DNA from: Flavobacteriaceae bacterium LSUCC0859
Lineage (GTDB): Bacteria > Bacteroidota > Bacteroidia > Flavobacteriales > Flavobacteriaceae
Reading direction: 5' to 3'
DNA: 64,000 bases
Assembly: GCA_022239325.1 (NCBI GenBank)
Contig: JAKOGP010000001.1
Coordinates: 394,870 to 458,869 of the forward strand
In this document: piece after piece, positions 42,982 through 52,097 of the stretch
Position numbering within the stretch: the stretch's first letter is position 1
Layout: the number at the start of each line of letters is the position of its first letter
Notes under the pieces: model-generated
The model's database searches: none
What the model was told of the DNA's origin: nothing
Seen by the model: the letters and a program-made list of their open reading frames with translations, nothing else
Translations under genes and position numbers: made by a program

Positions 42982-43629
42982 TTAGTTTTCTTCAATTAAA
43001 GCAGGATTCTTGGAACGCTGTACCCAGATGATAATTCCCACTACGATAAGGGCCATAGGAGACAACAACATAAAACCGTTGTTTTCATAGCCAATGGCGT
43101 ATAATCCTGTTTTTTCAATAGGGTCTCCCAATACCTTGTAACCAAGTAAGGTCCCAGATCCTAGGAGTTCTCTAAAGAAACCAATCACAACAAGTATAAA
43201 ACCGTATCCTGCAGCGTTCCCTATACCGTCTAAGAAAGATCGCTTGGGACCATTAGCTAAAGCAAATGCCTCAAAACGACCCATGATAATACAGTTGGTA
43301 ATAATAAGCCCCACAAAAACAGAGAGGGTTTTACTAAGTTCATAGGCAAAGGCCTTGAGTACCTGGTCTACCACAATAACAAGGGTAGCCACAACCACCA
43401 GCTGCACAATAATTCTAATTTTAGAAGGAATGATGTTTCTCATCAGTGAGATAACTACATTTCCTAATCCCATAACAAACAGTACCGATACCGCCATGAC
43501 AATAGAGGCTTTTAATTCTGCCGTAATGGCCAAGGCAGAACAAATACCCAATACCTGAATGGTAATAGGGTTGTTGTCCAACAAAGGATCAGAGATTAAA
43601 GCCGCGTCTTTTTTTGAAAGAATTCCCAT
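42982..43629 (-). CDS. nqrD: Na+-translocating NADH:quinone reductase subunit D
   Basis: An integral membrane subunit of 215 residues, homologous to NqrE with inverted topology. The two conserved cysteines are in LGICSALAITAELK (near 29) and LIITNCIIMGR (near 113), and with those of NqrE hold the central iron-sulfur site. ILVVIGFFRELLGSG is a further family segment. nqrE begins 18 bases downstream. Confidence 0.96.
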   Translation of the reverse strand: MGILSKKDAALISDPLLDNNPITIQVLGICSALAITAELKASIVMAVSVLFVMGLGNVVISLMRNIIPSKIRIIVQLVVVATLVIVVDQVLKAFAYELSKTLSVFVGLIITNCIIMGRFEAFALANGPKRSFLDGIGNAAGYGFILVVIGFFRELLGSGTLLGYKVLGDPIEKTGLYAIGYENNGFMLLSPMALIVVGIIIWVQRSKNPALIEEN

Positions 43630-43635
43630 AATATA

Positions 43636-44385
43636 TTAGTTAGTAGCTAGGGTTTTAAAATAAGGTTCGTACAGGGCAACGCTTTGTTTGATCATCGCAC
43701 TTACACCGTCTCCAGTTATGGTAGCACCCGCTAGGGCGTCTACCTCGTTGTCATCTTTAATTTCGTTGGTGGGGTCATTGTTCCCCTTGGCTACCGTAAT
43801 TCCAACATACCTTCCGTTACTGATGATAGATTCTCCAATAAAATCGTCCATGAAGTAGCGTTGTTTTATGTTCGCGCCAAGCCCAGGAGTTTCTCCTTTG
43901 TGGTCAAAGTAAACGCCTTGAACCACCATTTGGTTGTCTAATGCAACAAAGCCCCAGATGGCGTCCCATAGCCCTTTACCACGCATGGGGATAATATAGT
44001 ATTTCTTGTTGTCCTTCTCCCCAATGAAAACAGGTAACCTTCTGGTTTTTCCTGCTTTGGCATTGGCTTCTTCTTTTTTCAAATCTATCAGGTAAGCATT
44101 GTCGTCCGTAGTGATTTGGTCGCCTTCCAATACAATTTGCTCCTTAATAAAAGTGCTAAAGGTTTGTGCCACCTGATCTGTACTTACGAAATTCACGGAA
44201 CCAGCACCCTCATTTTCATTCACGCCCATGGCATAAAGAATATTTTGCTGCTTCTCTAAGCGTTCGTTTTCGCTTATTTTGGCGCTAAGCGCCGATGCTA
44301 AGTAGGCCAACAAGGCGCCTACTACAACCACCATGACAGATGCAAAAATAATGGTATAGGTGTTTTTTTCTGTGTTTATTGCCAT
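43636..44385 (-). CDS. nqrC: Na+-translocating NADH:quinone reductase subunit C
   Basis: A 249-residue subunit with one membrane helix (about 10-32) and a periplasmic FMN-binding domain. Covalent FMN is expected on Thr222 in DALAGATIT, a full match to the flavinylation motif D-x-x-(S/A)-G-A-T. The segment GLWDAIWGFVAL and GETPGLGANI are typical. It lies two bases after nqrB and six before nqrD. apbE, the enzyme for this modification, is in the same region. Confidence 0.96.
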   Translation of the reverse strand: MAINTEKNTYTIIFASVMVVVVGALLAYLASALSAKISENERLEKQQNILYAMGVNENEGAGSVNFVSTDQVAQTFSTFIKEQIVLEGDQITTDDNAYLIDLKKEEANAKAGKTRRLPVFIGEKDNKKYYIIPMRGKGLWDAIWGFVALDNQMVVQGVYFDHKGETPGLGANIKQRYFMDDFIGESIISNGRYVGITVAKGNNDPTNEIKDDNEVDALAGATITGDGVSAMIKQSVALYEPYFKTLATN

Positions 44386-44387
44386 AA

Positions 44388-45629
44388 CTAAGCTGTTTCT
44401 ACATTTAGGTTAGAAGCGTTAGATGTTTTTGCACGCTTTAAACGTTTTTTAATATTTCCTTTTACTACATAGTGATCAATGGTTGGTGCAAACACATTCA
44501 TCAAAAGAATGGCTAAAAACACCCCTTCTGGATAGGCAGGGTTAAAGACCCTAATCATTACAGAAATGAAACCTATAAAGAAACCGTAGTACCATTTACC
44601 TTTGTTGGTTTGAGAACCCGTTACAGGGTCCGTAGCCATGTATACAATACCAAAAGCTAAACCACCTACAATGAGGTGCTGCCAAAAGGCAAAACTCATA
44701 AGGCCGTAAAATTTACTGCTCTCTGTTATCCATCCGGCGTCTACCACACCGTTAAAAATAAGACCCATGGTGAGTGCTCCTAATACAGCACTGAGCATAA
44801 TTCTCCAGCTGGCAATCTTGGTAAAAATCAAAAACAGACCCCCTAAGAGAATGAGAAATGTAGAGGTCTCTCCCACAGATCCGGGAATAAACCCAAAAAA
44901 CATATCAGATAAGGAATAGCTGTACTCTGCTCCCCTACCTTGTGCCAAATAACCCAGGATAGTTTCTCCTGAAATGGCGTCTGGGGTTCCAGCATATTCT
45001 ACTGCTTTGTGCACCCAAACCTTATCTCCTGACATCCAAGTAGGATAGGCAAAAAACAAGAAGGCACGTATGGTTAGCGCTGGGTTCAAAATATTCATCC
45101 CAGTTCCACCAAAAACTTCTTTTCCAATCACCACACCAAAGGCAACTGCCACAGCGAGCATCCAAAGTGGGGTGTCTACAGGAACAATTAGTGGCACTAG
45201 CATACCTGTTACCAGGTATCCCTCTTCTACTTCATGACCTTTAATAACTGCAAATAAGAACTCTATAGCCAGCCCCACCCCGTAAGAAACAATAACTAAA
45301 GGAAGGATGGTTAAGGCACCCATCCAAAAGTTATCAAAGGTGAGAAAGTTACCTAAGATATCTAAGGTTCTAGGCGTGCCGTTAGCAGCGTCTACCGCTG
45401 CATAATGCTGATAGCCTGCATTGAACATACCAAAAATGAGCACAGGAATTAAAGCGGTAATTACCGTGTTCATGGTTCTCTTTAAATCGTCTACTGCACG
45501 TACATGACCTCCGCTGTGCGTAGTTTCATTAGGCATATAAAGAAAGGTATGTATGGCGTTAAATGCCGGAGCCATCTTTTTGCCTTTGTATTGCTCTTTA
45601 ATCTCGTGTAATTTGTTCTTAAAGCTCAT
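44388..45629 (-). CDS. nqrB: Na+-translocating NADH:quinone reductase subunit B
   Basis: The largest membrane subunit (413 residues, about ten helices), carrying a covalent FMN and the Na+ path. Landmarks are FGGTGMNILNPALTIRAFLFF and, after it, YMATDPVTGSQTNKGKW and IRVFNPAYPEGV. The flavinylation site should be Thr223, but the local motif reads DAISGETIL: the Ala that normally precedes Thr is Glu222 (codon GAA). The frame and the rest of the gene are intact. Start and spacing (two bases to nqrC) are clear. Confidence 0.96.
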   Translation of the reverse strand: MSFKNKLHEIKEQYKGKKMAPAFNAIHTFLYMPNETTHSGGHVRAVDDLKRTMNTVITALIPVLIFGMFNAGYQHYAAVDAANGTPRTLDILGNFLTFDNFWMGALTILPLVIVSYGVGLAIEFLFAVIKGHEVEEGYLVTGMLVPLIVPVDTPLWMLAVAVAFGVVIGKEVFGGTGMNILNPALTIRAFLFFAYPTWMSGDKVWVHKAVEYAGTPDAISGETILGYLAQGRGAEYSYSLSDMFFGFIPGSVGETSTFLILLGGLFLIFTKIASWRIMLSAVLGALTMGLIFNGVVDAGWITESSKFYGLMSFAFWQHLIVGGLAFGIVYMATDPVTGSQTNKGKWYYGFFIGFISVMIRVFNPAYPEGVFLAILLMNVFAPTIDHYVVKGNIKKRLKRAKTSNASNLNVETA

Positions 45630-45630
45630 A

Positions 45631-46980
45631 TTATCCTATTTCTTTTTGTAATAAATCCAATCCTTCTCTAATGATTTGTTGGTGGGGTTGTTTAGATATG
45701 CATATAAACTCTGTAAGTGCAAAATCTTCAGGGGCCACCTCATAAAGTCCCAGTTGTTCCATCTCGTCTAAATCTTTGATCATACAAGATTTCAAAAGCT
45801 GTAAGGGGTAAATATCCAAGGGAAAAACCTCTTCATAACCACCAGTGACCACAAAAGCTCTGTGTTCCCCGTTGGTGTTGGTATTAAGGTCATATTTTTT
45901 CTTTGGAAATAACCAGGAGAATGTCAAGGCTCTGGTACTAGAAATCTTATTAAACTCTGGTTTGTTCCAACCAAAGAACTCGTAATCATCTCCCTCGGGA
46001 ATGGCATTTACAGCCGTATTTTTATAACCTAAATGTCCGTTCTTCGGAGTGGCTAAGCCAGTGAGCACGTCTCCGTTAACAAGTCTGTAGTTTTCATTAG
46101 ACACACCAGCAGTTTGTACAATAGGCGCTAGTTCAGCACCAATTACAGCTGTAAAGTATTGAGGATTCTCTATAGCAGAACCACCCAAAGCAAAAGTTCT
46201 TGTCCCATTAAATACTCCTTTTTCCAAGAGCTCTCCAATAATGAGAAGGTCTTGCGCTTGAAGCGTCCAAACCACTTCTCCTTTATTAATGGGGTCTACC
46301 TTATTAATTAAGGTACCCACCAAACCTGCAGGGTGAGGCCCTTTTACTTGGTGAATTTCTGCTTCCTTTACAGAGGCCAAAGGACTCTTAGCATCTCTTA
46401 CAGAAACATGAACTTTTCCTGGTGTTAACTTAGCTAAAGCAGAGATAGCGGTTTGCAAAAACCCTTCCTGACCTGCTAATACATAGTCTAAATCTGCAGC
46501 CAATGGAGCAGAATTAAAGCCAGAGATAAAGATTCCCTTTGGCGTTTGATCTGGATTAGCTACCACGTCATATGGTCTTTGCTTTACAAAAGGCCAAACA
46601 CCTCCTGCCAACAAATAGTCCTTAATTGCAGCAGCGTCTGCTTGAGCAATATCTATGGTTGGGTGCGTGAGTGCAGTTTGAGAAGCGTCTGCCTGAATAC
46701 TTAAAGACACTATACGCCTTCTAGCCCCTCTTTCTACCTGAGTTAAGGTGCCACTCACTGGTGAGACCACCTGAATAGATTCTTTGTTTTTATCAAAAAA
46801 CAAAGGCGCACCTGCTTTGAGCTGAGCACCTTCTTTAACTGCCAGTTTAGGCACAATTCCGTGAAAATCTTCAAGTGAAACCTTGTATGTTGCACTGGGT
46901 TTGGTGGGGTTGGTTTGTGTTTTGGCGGCACCCACCAAACGAATATCCAATCCTTTTTTAATCTGAATGTCTTTAGACAT
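45631..46980 (-). CDS. nqrA: Na+-translocating NADH:quinone reductase subunit A
   Basis: A peripheral subunit that helps form the quinone site. From the ATG at 46980 it has 449 residues and starts MSKDIQIKKGLDIRLVGAAK, the normal N-terminus; an upstream in-frame start at 47070 adds 30 non-matching residues. It has a biotinyl/Rnf-like N-terminal domain (KEGAQLKAGAPLFFDK) and ends in an NqrA C-terminal domain (EFICISKQPHQQIIREGLDLL). A -7 box (TAAATTTG on the minus strand, 47014-47021) lies 33 bases upstream. It is the first nqr gene. Confidence 0.96.
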   Translation of the reverse strand: MSKDIQIKKGLDIRLVGAAKTQTNPTKPSATYKVSLEDFHGIVPKLAVKEGAQLKAGAPLFFDKNKESIQVVSPVSGTLTQVERGARRRIVSLSIQADASQTALTHPTIDIAQADAAAIKDYLLAGGVWPFVKQRPYDVVANPDQTPKGIFISGFNSAPLAADLDYVLAGQEGFLQTAISALAKLTPGKVHVSVRDAKSPLASVKEAEIHQVKGPHPAGLVGTLINKVDPINKGEVVWTLQAQDLLIIGELLEKGVFNGTRTFALGGSAIENPQYFTAVIGAELAPIVQTAGVSNENYRLVNGDVLTGLATPKNGHLGYKNTAVNAIPEGDDYEFFGWNKPEFNKISSTRALTFSWLFPKKKYDLNTNTNGEHRAFVVTGGYEEVFPLDIYPLQLLKSCMIKDLDEMEQLGLYEVAPEDFALTEFICISKQPHQQIIREGLDLLQKEIG

Positions 46981-47131
46981 ATATGATGACCTTTGGTTAA
47001 CAAAAATTCGGCACAAATTTACCACATAATAGAAAGTTTTCATAATAAATAACCATAAATTTAGGAGCAAATTACACCCCTCTAGTGGCCTTTGGCTTTT
47101 TGTTTATCTTTAGGGTTTTAATTCCACATAA

Positions 47132-48445
47132 ATGCCTAGTTTTCTTAAACATTTTCTGCCTCTTTTTTTATGGATGCTGCTCTTATTTTCACAAACGCTT
47201 TTCGCACAAGCACTTCAAGAGGTAGCTGCACCCTCGCACATAAAATCTATTGAATTTAGAGGTGAAACCGAAGATCAATTCCCTATTGTTAGATTGGGAG
47301 AACCTTTTGAGCTTCACTTTGACGACCTTCAAGCCAACGAACAAGATTACTTTTACAAAATTGTTCATTGTAAGGCCAATTGGACCCCATCTGATCTTTT
47401 GAAATCTCAATATTTAGAGGGCATTGACAATCAGAGAATCACAGACCATAAAAACAGTTATAATACTTTGGTGGCCTATTCTCATTTTAGACTGATCTTA
47501 CCCAATGAGGTAGTCGCTCCAAAAATATCAGGCAACTATATGTTACAAGTATTTGACACCTCAGATAATCTCATTTTTTCTAGAAAATTCATGATCTATG
47601 AAGACCTTGTTGGGGTACAAGCTGCGGTAAAAAGGAGCAGATCTTTTGAACTCATGAACAGCCATCAATTGCTTCAGTTTATTTTAAATGTGAGAGCTTT
47701 AAACCTAAACAAACCGGAGAGAGAATTACAGGTGGTCCTACTTAAAAACTACCAATGGGACACCGCAAAATACGGTTTACAACCGCAGTTTAACAATGGT
47801 ACTGAACTCAAATACGACTATGACCAACCGGCTAGTTTTTTTGGAGGTAACGAATATCTAAACTTTGACACCAAAGACATAAGAGCAGCCACAGCCACCA
47901 TTGGAGAGGTAGCACTTAATGACATTTATGAACACTATCTATATGCCAATGAAGCTCGCAACAACAAACCCTACACTTACTTCCCAGATTTAAATGGAGA
48001 TTTTAGAGTGCGAACTTTACAGGGTGCTATTTCTGAAAGAGAGGCAGATTACTCTTGGGTTCACTTTAGCTTAAACCCCAGTGGCAATGGGAGTTCGGAC
48101 ACGGATATTTATATTCTTGGAAAATTTAACAATTACACCCCAAGCTCAGAATATAAGATGTCTTACGAAGCTAGCAGCAACAGCTACAAAGCACGCATTC
48201 TCTTTAAACAGGGTTTTTATAACTACAGCTTTGCATTGGGCACTTCTACTACAGACAGCGCGTCTATTTATCAGAATAACTCAGACTTGGAGCCACTTAT
48301 ATCCTACGACCCCTATGCGATTAGTGGTAGCTTTCACTTTACAGAAAACCAATACCAAATCTTTGTGTACTTTAAAGGTTTTGGAGATTTATACCAGAGA
48401 TTGGTGGGAGTGGGCGCAGCAAATGCCGCCTTCATAAAAGATTAA
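47132..48445 (+). CDS. type IX secretion system plug-type protein (DUF5103)
   Basis: A 437-residue exported protein. The signal peptide (about 1-25, ends LFAQA) leads to a beta-rich domain (SIEFRGETEDQFPIVRLGEPFELHFDDL, FYKIVHCKANWTPSDL) and a second half with GSSDTDIYILGKFNNYT and RILFKQGFYNYSFAL. This matches the DUF5103 family. Members include the flavobacterial Plug protein that closes the SprA T9SS channel when no substrate is loaded. The assignment is by family; whether this copy is the SprA plug itself is inference. It is divergent from nqrA with a 151-base gap. Confidence 0.82.
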   Translation: MPSFLKHFLPLFLWMLLLFSQTLFAQALQEVAAPSHIKSIEFRGETEDQFPIVRLGEPFELHFDDLQANEQDYFYKIVHCKANWTPSDLLKSQYLEGIDNQRITDHKNSYNTLVAYSHFRLILPNEVVAPKISGNYMLQVFDTSDNLIFSRKFMIYEDLVGVQAAVKRSRSFELMNSHQLLQFILNVRALNLNKPERELQVVLLKNYQWDTAKYGLQPQFNNGTELKYDYDQPASFFGGNEYLNFDTKDIRAATATIGEVALNDIYEHYLYANEARNNKPYTYFPDLNGDFRVRTLQGAISEREADYSWVHFSLNPSGNGSSDTDIYILGKFNNYTPSSEYKMSYEASSNSYKARILFKQGFYNYSFALGTSTTDSASIYQNNSDLEPLISYDPYAISGSFHFTENQYQIFVYFKGFGDLYQRLVGVGAANAAFIKD

Positions 48446-48468
48446 ATAACTGGCTTTTTTTAGCCGTT
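48446..48468. other. imperfect inverted repeat after the plug gene
   Basis: TAAC plus GGCT (48446-48454, one bulged T) pair with AGCC plus GTTA (48461-48468) around a T6 loop, directly after the stop codon at 48443-48445. There is no T tract after it. It may act as a weak stop or processing site. Confidence 0.35.
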
Positions 48469-48527
48469 ATATAATTTGTACTTTTATGCCTCATTAAAAT
48501 AAATCAGAAACATAAAATAAAGATCCT

Positions 48528-50156
48528 ATGGGAAAAGGTGTATTTCAAGTACCAATAGCCTACAACGAACCAATTAAATCTTACGCTCCTGGAACGCCAG
48601 AAAGAGCCGCTGTCTTAGAGCAATACAAAGCCTACTACAACAGTCATGTAGACGTTCCAATGTACATTAATGGTGCAGAAGTGAGAACGGGTGACACCAG
48701 AAATATGACACCTCCCCACGACCACAAACACATTGTAGGCCTATACCACTTAGCCACGGAACAAAATGTTCAAGAGGCTGTTAGCGGTGCCTTAGCAGCA
48801 AGAGGAGCATGGGCTGCTATGCCCTGGGAACAGCGTGCTGCTATTTTTCTGAAGGCTGCGGAACTTATAGCCGGACCTTACAGAGCTAAAATTAATGCGG
48901 CCACCATGATGGCACAATCTAAAACCATACACCAAGCAGAAATAGACGCAGCCTGTGAGTTCATAGACTTTTTAAGGTTTAATGTAGCTTATATGCAAGA
49001 GATATATGAGGGGCAACCAGAGTCTGCAGAAGGAATTTGGAACCGCGTAGAATACAGACCTTTAGAAGGTTTTGTCTACGCCATTACCCCATTTAACTTT
49101 ACTGCTATTGCGGGTAATTTACCTGCCTCTGCTGCCATGATGGGAAATGTAGTGGTTTGGAAGCCCTCCGATAGCCAAATTTTTTCTGCCAAGGTCATCA
49201 TAGATGTATTTCAAGAAGCTGGACTTCCTGCCGGTGTGATTAACGTCGTATACGGAGACCCAGTTATGATTTCTAACACTGTCTTAGCAAGCCCGGACTT
49301 CTCAGGTTTACATTTTACAGGATCTACCTCAGTTTTTAAAGCTCTATGGAAACAAATAGGAACCCAAATAGACACCTATAAAACTTACCCTCGAATTGTG
49401 GGTGAAACAGGAGGCAAGGATTTTATCGTGGCACATCCAACTGCCCATCCGCAGCAGGTTGCAACAGCAATGGTTAGGGGTGCCTTTGAGTTCCAAGGCC
49501 AAAAATGTAGTGCAGCCTCTAGGGTTTATTTACCAAAATCTACTGCAGACGACATTTTAGAACGTGTTAAATCAGACTTGGGTACTATAAACGCTCCTGG
49601 CTCGCCTGAGGACATGAGTAATTTTGTAACCGCTGTGATACACGAAGCCTCATTTGACAAATTAGTTAGCTATATTGAAAGTGCTAAAGCAGACCCAGAT
49701 GCAGAAATTATAGCAGGCGGCACCTACGACAAATCTAAAGGGTATTTTATTAGCCCTACAGTTATCGTTACCTCTAATCCCCACTACAAAACCATGGAAA
49801 CGGAGCTATTTGGACCTGTGCTTACCGTTTACATCTATGAAGACAATGCCTGGGAAGACACCCTTGCCTTGGTAGACAGCACCTCTGAATACGCCTTAAC
49901 AGGAGCTGTTTTAGCCACGGACAGATACGCCATTTCACAGGCTACAGAAGCCCTTCAGAATTGTGCTGGTAACTTCTACATTAATGACAAACCCACAGGA
50001 GCGGTAGTTGGCCAACAACCTTTTGGCGGTGCTAGGGCTTCAGGGACCAATGACAAAGCTGGGTCTCCTCAAAACCTACTCAGATGGGTCTCTCCAAGAC
50101 TCATCAAGGAGACTTTTGTAACTCCTGTAGATTACAGATATCCATTTTTAGGCTAA
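48528..50156 (+). CDS. pruA: L-glutamate gamma-semialdehyde (1-pyrroline-5-carboxylate) dehydrogenase
   Basis: The second step of proline breakdown, oxidising glutamate semialdehyde to glutamate with NAD+. The 542 residues start MGKGVFQVPIAYNEP, as in the eukaryote-like P5C dehydrogenase class. Visible are the NAD site ITPFNFTAIAGN and VWKPSD, HFTGSTSVF, GETGGKDF, the catalytic Cys in FQGQKCSAASR, and ETELFGPVLTVY. It is a stand-alone gene here; the proline dehydrogenase is not in the window. A bidirectional terminator follows. Confidence 0.95.
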   Translation: MGKGVFQVPIAYNEPIKSYAPGTPERAAVLEQYKAYYNSHVDVPMYINGAEVRTGDTRNMTPPHDHKHIVGLYHLATEQNVQEAVSGALAARGAWAAMPWEQRAAIFLKAAELIAGPYRAKINAATMMAQSKTIHQAEIDAACEFIDFLRFNVAYMQEIYEGQPESAEGIWNRVEYRPLEGFVYAITPFNFTAIAGNLPASAAMMGNVVVWKPSDSQIFSAKVIIDVFQEAGLPAGVINVVYGDPVMISNTVLASPDFSGLHFTGSTSVFKALWKQIGTQIDTYKTYPRIVGETGGKDFIVAHPTAHPQQVATAMVRGAFEFQGQKCSAASRVYLPKSTADDILERVKSDLGTINAPGSPEDMSNFVTAVIHEASFDKLVSYIESAKADPDAEIIAGGTYDKSKGYFISPTVIVTSNPHYKTMETELFGPVLTVYIYEDNAWEDTLALVDSTSEYALTGAVLATDRYAISQATEALQNCAGNFYINDKPTGAVVGQQPFGGARASGTNDKAGSPQNLLRWVSPRLIKETFVTPVDYRYPFLG

Positions 50157-50174
50157 TCGCATTTTATATCTTCA

Positions 50175-50206
50175 ATAAAAAAAACCCGCTTTGCGGGTTT
50201 TTTTTG
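50175..50206. terminator. bidirectional terminator between pruA and rsmG
   Basis: AACCCGC (50183-50189) and GCGGGTT (50193-50199) form the stem with a TTT loop, flanked by eight A on the left and eight T on the right. It can end transcription from both convergent genes. Confidence 0.9.
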
Positions 50207-50226
50207 TTTTAAAACACTTTAAATAT

Positions 50227-50862
50227 TTACGCCTTAAACTTTTTTGGTAAATACACTAATTTTTTTGTTTCAAAAAAAGGGTCCTGATAGTAGTCTGTAA
50301 GGGAAAAGAGTTTTACGGTTTTGTAATCTTGAAGCTCTTCAGATAGGTCTCCTCCTTTTAAATACAGAATGCCATTTTTGATATCGTGTTGGGACACTTT
50401 TTTTATACGTCCTTTAACCCATCTCATGAAGGTAGGCATAGCTGCCACTGCCCTGCTGACAATAAAATCAAACTGCTTTTTTTCTTCTTCTACCCTCTGA
50501 TGCTTGGCAATGACATTCTGTAACTCCAGTCCTGCTACCACCTCTTGCACCACCTTAATTTTTTTTCCTATGGCGTCTACGAGTGTAAACTGTGTTTGGG
50601 GAAAAAGAATGGCCAGCGGAATACCCGGAAAGCCACCTCCCGTTCCTACATCCAATACCTCAGTTCCAGGCTTAAACTCAATAAACTTTGCTATAGCTAG
50701 AGAATGTAATACATGTCTGAGATATAACTCTTCAATATCTTTTCTAGACACCACGTTAATTTTTGTATTCCAATCCTGGTACAAGTCTTCAAGTGCCCTA
50801 AATTGAGCTTGTTGTACCTCTGTTAAATTTGGAAAGTATTTAAAAATAAGTTGTGCGTCCAT
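50227..50862 (-). CDS. rsmG: 16S rRNA (guanine(527)-N7)-methyltransferase
   Basis: The enzyme adds the m7G527 mark to 16S rRNA. From the ATG at 50862 it has 211 residues; a TTG at 50880 would add six residues not usual in the family. The SAM motif is VLDVGTGGGFPGIPLAILFP, and FDFIVSRAVAAMPTFMRWV contains the conserved motif around the rRNA-binding segment. YQDWNTKINVVSRKD near residue 35 is typical for RsmG (GidB). Confidence 0.94.
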   Translation of the reverse strand: MDAQLIFKYFPNLTEVQQAQFRALEDLYQDWNTKINVVSRKDIEELYLRHVLHSLAIAKFIEFKPGTEVLDVGTGGGFPGIPLAILFPQTQFTLVDAIGKKIKVVQEVVAGLELQNVIAKHQRVEEEKKQFDFIVSRAVAAMPTFMRWVKGRIKKVSQHDIKNGILYLKGGDLSEELQDYKTVKLFSLTDYYQDPFFETKKLVYLPKKFKA

Positions 50863-50919
50863 GGCGTTAATTTTATGCAAAAAAACAACATTTTTTATGA
50901 TTTATACCAAAAGGGCCCC

Positions 50920-50989
50920 TTGGTTTAGCCTATCTTTACCACTTTAATATATACTTGGTTTAGCTTAACTTTACCACTTTGATCCATAT
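50920..50989 (+). repeat. 35-bp tandem duplication in the desaturase upstream region
   Basis: Copy 1 (50920-50954) and copy 2 (50955-50989) share TTGGTTTAGC, a five-base variable segment, then TTTACCACTTT. Eight to nine bases differ in the remainder. Each copy begins with TTG, so a -33-like element is doubled. Copy 2 also has CCACTTTG (50974-50981), a partial -7 match, 16 bases after its TTG. The ATG of the desaturase is at 50993. Confidence 0.85.
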
Positions 50990-50992
50990 ACA

Positions 50993-52093
50993 ATGAACAC
51001 ACCCCAAATAAAATTCTCCAGAAAAGACCCTGCTCAATTTTTTAAAACACTAAACCAGAGGGTAAACAGTTATTTTAACGAAAATAACATTAAGAAAACG
51101 GGAAACTGGGCCTTACATTTCAAAACCGTTGTTATGTTTAGTCTTTTCTTGGCTCCATACTTTCTCATACTCACCCTAAATCTTGCTGGGTCGGCCAACT
51201 TGCTTTTAACTATTGTAATGGGTGTAGGTATGGCAGGAGTAGGTATGAATGTGATGCACGACGGAAACCACGGTGCCTATTCCAATAAGAAATGGGTAAA
51301 CAAACTCATGGGCAGCAGTATCTATATTCTTGCTGGTAATGTGTATAATTGGCAGGTACAGCATAATGTGCTTCACCACACCTATACCAATATACCTGAG
51401 CATGATGAGGATTTAGATGCAGGAAGAATCTTACGCTTTTCCAAACACGCAGATTGGAAAAAATATCACAAATTCCAGCACATATATTCTATATTGCTTT
51501 ACGGACTGCTCACTTTCAATTGGGCCATTACTACAGATTTTCAACAGATGTACCGCTATACCAAAAGAAAACTTTCTTACGGAAAATTCCCTAATATAGT
51601 ATGGAACTGGAGCACTCTATTTGTGACAAAAATGATCTATGTAGCCATCTGGATTGTAATCCCAATGGTATTTTTAGACATCGCTTGGTATCAGATCCTT
51701 TTAGGTTTTTTTATAATGCACTATGTGGCTGGCCTAATTCTGAGTATGGTATTTCAATTGGCACATGTAGTAGACCATGCAGACACCCCACTACCTAATA
51801 AAGAAGGTACCATGAAAAATACCTGGGCTATCCATCAATTGTTTACCACCGTTAATTTTGGAACCAAGAATAGGCTTGTAAATTGGTTTACAGGAGGCTT
51901 AAATCATCAGGTTGAACATCATATTTTTCCAAATATCAGCCACATTCATTACACAAATATTGCTAAAATTGTGAAAGAAACAGCTCAGGAGTTTAATTTA
52001 CCCTACAACGAGTACAAAACAACTAGAAAAGCTATAATTTCACATTTTAAACACCTAAGACAATTAGGTAAAGAACCTAGTTTACAATATTAA
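50993..52093 (+). CDS. membrane fatty acid / acyl desaturase
   Basis: A di-iron membrane desaturase of 366 residues. All three histidine boxes are present: HDGNH (83-87 region), HNVLHH, and the C-terminal HQVEHHIFP with Gln as the first residue, the form seen in front-end (delta-5/6-like) desaturases. Four hydrophobic segments flank them. It probably unsaturates acyl chains of membrane lipids, with roles in cold adaptation. The regiospecificity is not readable. The aminotransferase gene follows after four bases. A 35-bp tandem duplication lies directly upstream. Confidence 0.92.
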   Translation: MNTPQIKFSRKDPAQFFKTLNQRVNSYFNENNIKKTGNWALHFKTVVMFSLFLAPYFLILTLNLAGSANLLLTIVMGVGMAGVGMNVMHDGNHGAYSNKKWVNKLMGSSIYILAGNVYNWQVQHNVLHHTYTNIPEHDEDLDAGRILRFSKHADWKKYHKFQHIYSILLYGLLTFNWAITTDFQQMYRYTKRKLSYGKFPNIVWNWSTLFVTKMIYVAIWIVIPMVFLDIAWYQILLGFFIMHYVAGLILSMVFQLAHVVDHADTPLPNKEGTMKNTWAIHQLFTTVNFGTKNRLVNWFTGGLNHQVEHHIFPNISHIHYTNIAKIVKETAQEFNLPYNEYKTTRKAIISHFKHLRQLGKEPSLQY

Positions 52094-52097
52094 AGTT

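Noticed and set aside
46981-47070. N-terminal extension of nqrA
   Set aside because: The extra 30 residues are unlike any NqrA and cover the -7 box at 47014-47021.
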